From: DATNBT01 sp964579765 | GTDB taxonomy: Bacteria > Acidobacteriota > Vicinamibacteria > Vicinamibacterales > CAVVIG01 | Length of the DNA: 9,846 nucleotides | NCBI GenBank assembly: GCA_964579765.1 | Contig: CAZOIK010000159.1 | Span: 1 to 9,846, forward strand | Reading direction: 5' to 3' | Part shown: piece after piece, positions 1 through 5,509 of the stretch | Position numbering within the stretch: position 1 is the first letter of the stretch | How the letters are laid out: every line of letters begins with the position of its first letter | Translations under genes and position numbers: made by a program | Notes under the pieces: generated by a model | What the model saw: only the letters and a program-made list of their open reading frames with translations | The model's database searches: none | What the model was told of the DNA's origin: nothing

Positions 1-1
1 T

Positions 2-388
2 GATTGCGGCGTCAAGCGTCGGCGTGAGCGCCTGCGCGCCGGCCGGCGCGCCGTTCTGCTGCAGCACGAACGCGGCGATGTCCACGTACTCTTCCTGGCT
101 CAACCCGCCCGGCCGTGTCGGCGGCATCGTCAGCTGCATGAAGGAGACGAGCTCGCGGGGCGAGCGCATGCCCCAGGAGCCCATGAACTCGGAGCCGGCG
201 AGCGGAGCCGCGTCGCCCGAGCCCTTGAGGTCGGCGAGATGACAGCTCGCGCAGTTCGCTTGATACGCCGTGCGTCCCGCGGCAGCCTGCGCGGCGGTAT
301 AGCCGCCCGCCGGCGCCGGCTGTCCCGCCAGCAGCGCGAGGGGAAAGACGACGACACCGATCGCCACGAGCATCACTGTTCTACGCAT
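2..388 (-). CDS. Secreted c-type cytochrome domain, N-terminal part (likely quinoprotein/PQQ-dehydrogenase type)
   Basis: Partial gene; the C-terminal end lies beyond the left edge. Translating from ATG at 388 gives 129 codons without a stop. Residues 1-22 form a Sec signal peptide (basic MRR, then a hydrophobic core). A single haem-binding motif CASCH is at residues 46-50, preceded by 'GRTAYQAN' and followed by 'LADLKGSGDAAPLAG', with a later 'LTMPP' that probably holds the axial Met. This arrangement matches the cytochrome c domain that precedes the PQQ beta-propeller in many acidobacterial secreted alcohol/sugar dehydrogenases, so it probably passes electrons in the periplasm. The propeller itself is not in view, so a stand-alone cytochrome is possible. 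It lies 27 bp behind the CHRD-like gene on the same strand, suggesting an operon. The gap is a heptamer tandem repeat that also supplies the ribosome-binding site. Confidence 0.82.
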   Translation of the reverse strand, partial: MRRTVMLVAIGVVVFPLALLAGQPAPAGGYTAAQAAAGRTAYQANCASCHLADLKGSGDAAPLAGSEFMGSWGMRSPRELVSFMQLTMPPTRPGGLSQEEYVDIAAFVLQQNGAPAGAQALTPTLDAAI

Positions 389-391
389 TTT

Positions 392-417
392 GCCCTCTGC
401 CCTCTGCCCTCTGCCCT
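392..417 (-). repeat. Heptamer tandem repeat forming the ribosome-binding region of the cytochrome gene
   Basis: On the plus strand GCCCTCT occurs three times in a row (392-398, 399-405, 406-412), followed by a partial fourth GCCCT (413-417). Read on the coding (minus) strand the unit is AGAGGGC, a Shine-Dalgarno-like purine run repeated up to 4 bp before ATG at 388. The TAG stop of the upstream CHRD-like gene (416-418) overlaps the first partial unit. Copy number could vary by replication slippage while an SD core stays near the start. Confidence 0.8.
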
Positions 418-850
418 ACTTCAAGATCCATCCCCACAGATTTCCGTCCGGCGCCTTCTCGCTGGCGATCTGGACGTAGAGTCTGCCGTCGCGCAGCCCC
501 TGCAGCTGGTCGGGCGTGAGATCGACGTTGCCCGTGACCGATCCCTGCGTCGCGTGCGAGACGGTGAGGTCGGCGATCTTCGCGCCCCGCACGCCGCGCT
601 TCACGCCGGCCATGACGGCGGCGGTCGTCGCGGGCGACTTCAGGCCGTCGAACGTACCGCTGATCGACAGCCGGCTTCCGGCCAGCGTCGCGGCCGCCGA
701 TCCGTGGCCGGCCACCGTGTTCCGCATCCCGCCGTCCATCGGCACCGTCGTCAGCCGCACCTTGTAGCGATCGGCGGTCTGCGCCGAGAGCGGCAAGGCC
801 AGCGCGAGCAGCCCGAGGCACGCGGCGATCAGCATGGAAAACCTTCGCAT
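416..850 (-). CDS. Secreted CHRD-domain-like protein
   Basis: 144 residues. The signal peptide is residues 1-24 (MRRF, hydrophobic core, 'LSAQ'). The body shows the CHRD pattern: 'GSAAATLAGSRLSISGTFDGL' near residue 50, a short 'VTGNVDLTPDQLQGL' segment, and a final strand 'GRLYVQIASEKAPDGNLWGWIL' that corresponds to the usual YVNVHT...GGEIRGQL ending. CHRD domains are predicted beta-sandwiches named after chordin; their bacterial function is not established. This copy lacks the AHIH-type histidine motif and the NVHT histidine usual in the family, so any metal-binding role is doubtful. ATG at 850 is chosen because the signal peptide begins there; TAGAAT lies 8 nt upstream with no SD. It is co-directional with the cytochrome gene, 27 bp apart. 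TAG stop followed by GGC. Confidence 0.75.
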   Translation of the reverse strand: MRRFSMLIAACLGLLALALPLSAQTADRYKVRLTTVPMDGGMRNTVAGHGSAAATLAGSRLSISGTFDGLKSPATTAAVMAGVKRGVRGAKIADLTVSHATQGSVTGNVDLTPDQLQGLRDGRLYVQIASEKAPDGNLWGWILK

Positions 851-858
851 GACGGCGC

Positions 859-864
859 ATTCTA
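859..864 (-). promoter_or_regulatory. Possible -10 element for a leaderless CHRD transcript
   Basis: On the minus strand TAGAAT (5 of 6 matches to TATAAT) ends 8 nt before the ATG at 850. No Shine-Dalgarno sequence is present. A start site 6-8 nt after the hexamer would fall on the start codon. No convincing -35 is seen. Confidence 0.4.
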
Positions 865-879
865 GCAGGGACGCCGGAA

Positions 880-910
880 CGGGACGTTTGGTGATTTGGC
901 GAGGTGGTGA
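880..910 (+). repeat. Direct repeat, left copy, flanking the FRG-PPOX gene pair
   Basis: Matches 2396-2426 at 25 of 31 positions in the same orientation. Shared blocks in order are CGGGAC, TT, GGTGA, TTGGCGA and GGTGA, with identical spacing. It lies in the 87-bp gap between the divergent CHRD-like and FRG genes. Together with the right copy it brackets exactly two genes. Internally the GGTGA blocks make it a small degenerate tandem repeat, so it could instead be a member of a dispersed simple repeat family. Confidence 0.7.
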
Positions 911-937
911 TTGGCCGGGTGTGGTTAACTCGTGTGG

Positions 938-1753
938 ATGCTCATGGAGTTCGAGACCGTCCGGATCGAACACTGGAAGGAAATCTCCGACTACGTCTGG
1001 ACCGACTGGCTGTACCGCGGCCAGCGGAGCGCCGACTGGAAGCTCAAGACGTCCATCGAGCGTTCGTGCGAACGGCGCGACGTGGCGCCCGAACGACGCC
1101 GCGAACACGAAGACGCCCTCTTCCGTGAGTTCAGGCGCAGCTATCACCAGTACGGCGGCCACATCCCGTCCGCGACCGCGGTCGTGGAATGGCTCTCGCT
1201 GATGCAGCACCACGGCGCGCCGACGCGCCTGCTCGACTTCAACTACTCGATCTACATCGCGTCGTACTTCGCGCTCGAGAAGGCGGAGGGCGACTGCGCC
1301 ATCTGGGCGGTCCGCGGACCGTGGGCGCTGCAGGCGTCGGCCAGGCTGTTGCGCGCCGCCGGCAAGCCGAACGTCGATCGCATGCTGCGGCGCCCCATCG
1401 AGGGCGATGAAGAGATCGTCCAGTCGCTGTTCCTCACCGAGCCGTACGTCGCCGCCGCGTGGCCGATCAACGCGTTCCGCCTGAACGAGCGGCTGCGGCT
1501 GCAGCAGGGCGCGTTCCTGATTCCCGGCGACATCTCGAAGCCGTTCATGACGAATCTCGAAGCGCTGCCCGGACACGAGCGCAGAGAGAACATCGTGAAG
1601 ATCGTCATCCCCTTCAGCGAGCGCCGCGCCGCGCTCAAGAATCTCTTTCAGATGGGCATCTCGCGCACGAGCCTGTTTCCCGGTCTCGACGGCTTCGCCG
1701 ACACGCTGTCGATCTACCACCCGGTCGTGGACGACCCGACCAACTGGGCGTGA
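938..1753 (+). CDS. FRG domain-containing protein
   Basis: 271 residues from ATG 938. The FRG domain is shown by YRGQ at residues 26-29, a charged helical stretch, then LMQHHGAPTRLLDF at 88-101 followed by 'SIYIASYFAL', which is the diagnostic QHxGxPTRLLDxT.S..vAlyFA pattern. The rest, including 'RLRLQQGAFLIPGD', is the usual C-terminal half of the family. FRG proteins are uncharacterised, soluble and often carried in accessory gene content; no enzymatic activity is established and I assign none. Other in-frame starts are GTG 932 and ATG 944; none has a clear SD. It sits 5 bp before the PPOX-fold gene, so the two are probably co-transcribed, and the pair is bracketed by direct repeats. Confidence 0.85.
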   Translation: MLMEFETVRIEHWKEISDYVWTDWLYRGQRSADWKLKTSIERSCERRDVAPERRREHEDALFREFRRSYHQYGGHIPSATAVVEWLSLMQHHGAPTRLLDFNYSIYIASYFALEKAEGDCAIWAVRGPWALQASARLLRAAGKPNVDRMLRRPIEGDEEIVQSLFLTEPYVAAAWPINAFRLNERLRLQQGAFLIPGDISKPFMTNLEALPGHERRENIVKIVIPFSERRAALKNLFQMGISRTSLFPGLDGFADTLSIYHPVVDDPTNWA

Positions 1754-1758
1754 ACATC

Positions 1759-2394
1759 ATGAGTGCCTTCGATCATCTGATCACGGACGAATCCCAACTC
1801 CGCGCCGTCGTCGGCGGCAGCCCCAGCGAGCGCGCCCTGCTCAAGGAACGGCGCGGTCTCGACGATCAGTCGCGCGCGTTCATCGGCCTGTCGCCGTTTC
1901 TGCTCATCGCGACGTCCGGCGCGGACGGCACGTGCGACGTCTCGCCCAAGGGCGACGCGCCAGGCTTCGTCCGCGTGCTCGACGACGACCGCCGGCTCGT
2001 GATTCCCGAGCGCAACGGCAATAAGCGCTTCGACGGGATGAAGAACCTGCTGACGAACGCGCACGTCGGCCTGCTGTTTCTCGTCCCCGGCTGCGACCAC
2101 ACGCTGCGCGTCAACGGCCGCGCCTGCATCACGCGCGACCCTGAACTGCTCGCAGCGCTATCGGCTGAGGGCGTGACGCCGCGGCTCGCCATCGGCGTCG
2201 AGGTCGAGCAGGCGTTCTTCCACTGCGTGAAGTCGTTCCGCCGATCGAAGCTCTGGACGCCCGCGACGTGGCCGCCCGCCGACGCACTGCCGTCCTACGC
2301 GTGCACCGTGTTCAATCAGATCAAGCCGGCAACCGGCACGGTCGAGGAGTGGGAGCAGCAGATCAAGGAGAGCGACGCCAAGCTGTACGCGTGA
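1759..2394 (+). CDS. Pyridoxamine 5'-phosphate oxidase-fold, FMN-dependent protein (MSMEG_1061/DR2398-like)
   Basis: 211 residues. The split-barrel flavin-binding fold is recognised from 'LDDQSRAFIGLSPFLLIAT' (35-52), SPKGDAPGF at 62-70, 'IPERNGNKRFDGMKNLLTN' (82-100) and 'LLFLVPGCDHTLRVNGRA' (105-122), the series of motifs of the PPOX family related to MSMEG_1061 and DR2398. Members are small cytosolic proteins expected to bind FMN or F420 and reduce or oxidise small molecules; the substrate is unknown, and this subgroup is not the vitamin B6 enzyme PdxH. Length fits the family. ATG at 1759 begins 5 bp after the FRG stop and no better start exists, so translation is probably coupled. The right flanking direct repeat starts 1 bp after its stop. 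Confidence 0.87.
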   Translation: MSAFDHLITDESQLRAVVGGSPSERALLKERRGLDDQSRAFIGLSPFLLIATSGADGTCDVSPKGDAPGFVRVLDDDRRLVIPERNGNKRFDGMKNLLTNAHVGLLFLVPGCDHTLRVNGRACITRDPELLAALSAEGVTPRLAIGVEVEQAFFHCVKSFRRSKLWTPATWPPADALPSYACTVFNQIKPATGTVEEWEQQIKESDAKLYA

Positions 2395-2395
2395 T

Positions 2396-2426
2396 CGGGA
2401 CATTGGGTGACTTGGCGAATCGGTGA
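2396..2426 (+). repeat. Direct repeat, right copy, flanking the FRG-PPOX gene pair
   Basis: Partner of 880-910, same orientation, 25 of 31 identical positions. It starts one base after the PPOX stop codon. A separate 9-bp direct repeat, GACGCGTGA, overlaps its right end (2425-2433) and recurs at 2523-2531 immediately before the hairpin at 2532. Confidence 0.7.
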
Positions 2427-2531
2427 CGCGTGAAACCGCGACGTGGATGCCGCGGATGTCAGCAATTGCGCGCCGCGGGAGCGGCAGGGTACTGACCGAA
2501 GGACGGCAGTTCCGGCGTTGGCGACGCGTGA

Positions 2532-2556
2532 CGCGGGCCTGAAAGGCCCGCGCTAC
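2532..2556 (-). repeat. REP-like hairpin 1 with GTAG foot; convergent-gene terminator candidate
   Basis: Perfect 9-bp stem CGCGGGCCT / AGGCCCGCG (2532-2540 with 2544-2552) around a 3-nt loop. On the minus strand the stem is preceded immediately by GTAG (2556-2553), and the TAG of that foot is the stop codon of the secreted protein ending at 2553. No T-run follows, so if it terminates transcription it does so by structure alone. It lies between the convergent PPOX and duplicated-domain genes. Confidence 0.75.
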
Positions 2557-4079
2557 TTCTTCAGCTTCGCGCGCTCCTGATCGCGGATGCGCTTGAGCAC
2601 CGGGAGGTCGTGATCTTCCTCGTGGCAGGCGGCTTCGAACAACTCGCCTGGAATGCGCTTCAACGGGATCGCGATCGTGAACGGGCGCGTGTAGACCACC
2701 GGATCGCTGATCGTCGCCTCGTACCGGATCGTGTTGGCATCGACGGGGATGAACCGCTCGGTCACGTGCTCCGCATAGCTGAACACGTCGCCCAACTCGC
2801 TGCCCCACGTCCGGCCGTTGAAGTTCGCCGTGTCCACGACGAGCGTGTCGCCGTCCCAGTGGCCGATGGAATCGCCCTGCCACAGGCGTGTGGTGTCAGG
2901 CAGATGCGCCGATCGGTTGAGTGAGATCAGACGCCACTGCATGCGTTCGTGCAGCGTCGCGACGGCGTCGCGTGTCTGGACGATGTGAAACGGCGTGGGG
3001 ACGTAGAGCGCCCGCGGGACGCCGGCAGGGAAACAGTGCGCCGTCGGATCGTCGTACCCGCGGATCGGCGTCGTCCGGTCGAGTCGCTCCTGGCGCGCCC
3101 ACGGCTGAAACGGCAGCTTGCCGTCGGGAGGATCGACGATGACGCCACGGCCCGGCGGCGTGAGCGCGCCGGCGCTGGGCGGGTGCGCTTCGAGGCCGTA
3201 GTTCGCGCCGCCGCCGTCCGCTTCGTAGAGCCCATTCAGATCAGGTTTGCCGTCGGCAGTGCGACGAACGGACGCCGGCGCTTTCGACGGACGAGGCTGC
3301 TCGGCTGGCGGCTGGAACAGGAACGTAGCAGGCACGGCATTCGGTCCCGGATACCACGTCCGCGGCTCGCGCTCGAAGTCGCCGTTCGCTTCCTCTTTCT
3401 CCGCCTGACAGTGAAACTCCGGGACGCGGTCCATGCCCTTCTGGCGCGACAGCGACGCATCGATCTTCCAGGGCCGCGCGAAGACCTTGGGATCGTCCAT
3501 CGTCGCCTGATAGCGAATCGTGTCCGCATCGAGCATCGTGTAGCGCTCGACGACGTGCAGCGCGTCGCTGTGGAAGTCGCCGGCCTTGTCGAACCAGGTC
3601 TGCTCGTTCTCCTGCGTGACGTCGATGACGAGCGTGTCGCCGTCCCAGCGGCCGCGTGAATCGCCCATCCACGGCGTGAGCCGCGTCTCGTGCGGCGAGC
3701 CGTTGGTGTAGATCAGCCGGTAGTCGAGCATCCACGCGAACAGCATCGCGACGTGATTCGGCTCCTGCAGAATCTGGAACGGCCACTCCATGTACATGAT
3801 GCGGGGCACGCCAGGCATGTAGCACTTCGACAGCGGGTCGGCGGCCCCGCGGCTCGCGGCGTTCTTCGCGCGCTCGGCGGCCGCGGCTGGCAGGTACGGA
3901 ATGGAGCCGCCTTCGACGAGACGCGCGACATCGTCGCTCGCGGCGGTCTTGACCTGCCAGATGCCCTGCAGGTTCGGATGTCCGTCGGACGTCCGCGGGA
4001 TGGCGCTCTGCGCTGACGGGCCGGCGACGCTCGCGAAGGTGAGCGCCGCGGCGGCGACGAGAGAGATTCGCGATAGCAT
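2553..4079 (-). CDS. Secreted protein with two diverged copies of an uncharacterised domain
   Basis: 508 residues. Signal peptide at residues 1-25 (MLSRISLVAAAALTFASVAG, then PSAQ). Two tandem copies follow: about 31-235 and 274-495. Each begins 'DGxPxLxG' (DGHPNLQG at 32, DGKPDLNG at 276). Each contains a Cys-x(4)-GVPR segment (C86, C349), a GDSxGxWDGDTLV block (139-151 and 402-414), 'H..ERF/Y....A.TIRY.AT..DP.V..RP' and a closing Cys (C224, C485). The paired cysteines suggest one disulphide per copy. The family is frequent in Acidobacteriota; I know no established function. ATG 4079 is chosen over an upstream in-frame codon at 4118 because it opens a proper signal peptide. The stop TAG belongs to the GTAG foot of hairpin 1. 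Its start is 17 bp from the divergent DUF2914 gene. Confidence 0.82.
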   Translation of the reverse strand: MLSRISLVAAAALTFASVAGPSAQSAIPRTSDGHPNLQGIWQVKTAASDDVARLVEGGSIPYLPAAAAERAKNAASRGAADPLSKCYMPGVPRIMYMEWPFQILQEPNHVAMLFAWMLDYRLIYTNGSPHETRLTPWMGDSRGRWDGDTLVIDVTQENEQTWFDKAGDFHSDALHVVERYTMLDADTIRYQATMDDPKVFARPWKIDASLSRQKGMDRVPEFHCQAEKEEANGDFEREPRTWYPGPNAVPATFLFQPPAEQPRPSKAPASVRRTADGKPDLNGLYEADGGGANYGLEAHPPSAGALTPPGRGVIVDPPDGKLPFQPWARQERLDRTTPIRGYDDPTAHCFPAGVPRALYVPTPFHIVQTRDAVATLHERMQWRLISLNRSAHLPDTTRLWQGDSIGHWDGDTLVVDTANFNGRTWGSELGDVFSYAEHVTERFIPVDANTIRYEATISDPVVYTRPFTIAIPLKRIPGELFEAACHEEDHDLPVLKRIRDQERAKLKK

Positions 4080-4096
4080 GCGACAGGCATTCGAGC

Positions 4097-5173
4097 ATGA
4101 GCGGCACCGGCAAATCAAGTGCGTGGACGCACGTCGCGTTCTTCACCGCCGGCTTCGTCTTCGACGCCGTCATGGTGCGCCGCATCGACGACGTGCGCGT
4201 GCTCGTCCAGCAGGGGCTGTATCTGCTGCTGTCGGGCGTGCTGCTCGCCACGCTCATCGCCTGGCGCCATCGTCCTCCCCAGCTGCGCGCCGCACTCGCC
4301 TGGGTGCCGCGCTGGATCGAGCCGACGCTGCACTTCATGCTCGGCACGCTGCTCAATGCCTACGCGCTCTTCTACATCCGGAGCGCCTCCGGCCTCATCG
4401 CCCTGCTCTTCTTCGTCGTCATCGCGCTGCTGCTGCTCGTCAACGAGCTGCCGTCGATCCGGCGCCTCGGACCGGTGGTGTTGTACGGGCTCTACAGCTT
4501 CTCGCTGACGAGCTACTTCGCGTACCTCTACCCCGTGCTCGTCGGACGCATCAGGTGGTGGATGTTTCCGCTCGCCGTCGCCACCTCGGCCGTGCCGCTG
4601 GTGCTGGTCGGGCGCGTCCATCGCCGGCGCGCGGACAGCGGACGTCAGGTCGTGCGCGAAGCGCTGGTGCCGTCGCTCGGCGTCCAGGCCGTGCTGCTCG
4701 CGCTCTACGTGTTCCACCTGATTCCACCCGTGCCGCTGTCGCTGATGGAGATCGGGATCTACAACGACGTGACGCGCACGCCGGAGGGCGCCTATCGCGT
4801 GACGTACGAGACGCCGCCCTGGTATCGGTTCTGGTCGAAAGACGACGTCGTGTTCGTCGCGCGTGCCGGCGACCGCGTCTTCACGTTCTTCCGCGTGTTC
4901 GCGCCGCGGGGCTTTCGCGACGAGATCCGCGTCGCGTGGCTCTCGGATCAGCCCGGCCACGGATGGACTCGGGCCGGCGACGTGCCGATCGCCGTCACCG
5001 GCGGGCGCGAGGGCGGCTACGCGGGCTACTCGTACAAGCAGAACTGGCGCGCCGGCGAGTGGCGCGTGATCGTGACGACCGCGGACGGACGTGAAATCGG
5101 TCGCCGCACCTTCGTCATCAGGGTGGACGACGACCCGTCACGTCCGCGCGCCATGACGGTGGACACGCGCTAA
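4097..5173 (+). CDS. DUF2914 domain-containing multi-pass membrane protein
   Basis: 358 residues. About seven hydrophobic segments: 11-28, 40-56, 75-94, 98-115, 124-149, 155-172 and 190-211. A non-membrane C-terminal domain follows; residues about 275-342 match DUF2914, including 'VAWLSDQPGHGWTRAGDV', 'YSYKQNWRAGEWRVIV' and 'DGREIGRRTF'. In proteins of this layout DUF2914 is expected outside the membrane, but its role is unknown. ATG 4097 has no clear SD and lies 17 bp from the start of the divergent upstream gene. The next in-frame ATG (M26, 4172) would remove the first membrane segment. It is followed 10 bp later by the small gene at 5184 and then the VOC gene, all on the plus strand. TAA stop. 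Confidence 0.82.
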   Translation: MSGTGKSSAWTHVAFFTAGFVFDAVMVRRIDDVRVLVQQGLYLLLSGVLLATLIAWRHRPPQLRAALAWVPRWIEPTLHFMLGTLLNAYALFYIRSASGLIALLFFVVIALLLLVNELPSIRRLGPVVLYGLYSFSLTSYFAYLYPVLVGRIRWWMFPLAVATSAVPLVLVGRVHRRRADSGRQVVREALVPSLGVQAVLLALYVFHLIPPVPLSLMEIGIYNDVTRTPEGAYRVTYETPPWYRFWSKDDVVFVARAGDRVFTFFRVFAPRGFRDEIRVAWLSDQPGHGWTRAGDVPIAVTGGREGGYAGYSYKQNWRAGEWRVIVTTADGREIGRRTFVIRVDDDPSRPRAMTVDTR

Positions 5174-5176
5174 GAT
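5171..5176 (+). promoter_or_regulatory. Possible -10 element for a leaderless transcript of the small gene
   Basis: TAAGAT (4 of 6 matches to TATAAT, with the key A at position 2 and T at 6) ends 7 nt before ATG 5184, and no SD is present. The hexamer contains the TAA stop of the DUF2914 gene. The arrangement resembles that before the CHRD-like gene at 850. Confidence 0.3.
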
Positions 5177-5183
5177 ACGCGCC

Positions 5184-5462
5184 ATGAGGACACTGTCCCT
5201 GGCTGCGTCGAAGGCGCCGATGGCGCCCGACGCGAAGTTCACGGAGCAGACGAAAGCGATCGCCGTCGGCCAGGGCGGACTCTGGAAGAGCGCCGTCGAG
5301 AAGGCCGGGACGACGAGCGAGCGGCTGATGAACTTCGCGCCGTTCGATCTCGAAGCGGCGCACATCTTCAAGATCTACGGCGACAAGATCCACGAGATCG
5401 AGGCGATGGACTTCGTCCTGCCGCTCGACTCGAAGAACGGGTGGTATCCGTTCACGAGATAA
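5184..5462 (+). CDS. Small protein; possibly a shortened relative of a secreted SnoaL/DUF8021-like domain
   Basis: 92 residues, no signal peptide, no membrane segment. Third codon positions are strongly G/C, so it looks coding. The N-terminal part 'APDAKFTEQTKAIAVGQGGLWKSA' resembles the 'FTENxxxLxxGxGLW' segment of NTF2-like DUF8021-type domains. The C-terminal part 'AAHIFKIYGDKIHEIEAMDFVLPL' then 'NGW' resembles the 'FKxxxGKIxxIEA...LPYG.PSGW' end of the same proteins. The middle of such a domain appears missing, so this may be an internally deleted remnant or a true small variant. The similarity is from memory of family patterns and is uncertain. It is 10 bp after DUF2914 and 44 bp before the VOC gene. 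Confidence 0.6.
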   Translation: MRTLSLAASKAPMAPDAKFTEQTKAIAVGQGGLWKSAVEKAGTTSERLMNFAPFDLEAAHIFKIYGDKIHEIEAMDFVLPLDSKNGWYPFTR

Positions 5463-5463
5463 C

Positions 5464-5508
5464 GGGGTTCCAGGGGTTCCAGGAGTTCCAGAGGTTCCAG
5501 GGGTTCAT
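5464..5508 (+). repeat. 9-bp tandem repeat (5 units) carrying SD-like cores before the VOC start
   Basis: Five consecutive 9-mers: GGGGTTCCA at 5464 and 5473, GGAGTTCCA at 5482, GAGGTTCCA at 5491 and GGGGTTCAT at 5500. Each junction yields an SD-like purine core (AGGGG, AGGAG, AGAGG, AGGGG); the last is 3-6 nt before the ATG pair at 5507/5510. It fills nearly all of the 44-bp gap between the small gene and the VOC gene. It is in frame with the VOC gene and would read as (G/E/R)FQ repeats if an upstream GTG-type start were used. Confidence 0.85.
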
Positions 5509-5509
5509 G

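Noticed and set aside
416..1720. A 434-codon minus-strand frame running antisense to the FRG gene into the CHRD-like gene
   Set aside because: Only the last 144 residues (from 850) look like a protein. The upstream part is Arg/Val/Glu-rich shadow coding opposite a well-recognised FRG domain, as expected in GC-rich DNA.
932..1753. FRG protein as a proven defence system component
   Set aside because: No nuclease, methylase, toxin-antitoxin or other defence gene is adjacent; the flanking repeats are suggestive but do not establish a defence role.
3241..4356. A 371-codon minus-strand frame across the duplicated-domain gene and the DUF2914 start
   Set aside because: Arg/Ala-rich, no recognisable motif, out of frame with the conserved duplicated protein and antisense to DUF2914.
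4115..4960. A 281-codon minus-strand frame opposite DUF2914, rich in His/Glu/Arg
   Set aside because: Typical complement of a hydrophobic GC-rich coding strand; no domain.
3901..5094. A 397-codon plus-strand frame overlapping DUF2914
   Set aside because: Very Arg-rich composition without motifs; the overlapping frame gives clear membrane segments and a DUF2914 domain.
5441..5506. An N-terminal extension of the VOC protein reading GFQ/EFQ/RFQ repeats
   Set aside because: It translates the 9-mer repeat, overlaps the small gene, and would bury a standard signal peptide; initiation at 5507/5510 is far more likely.
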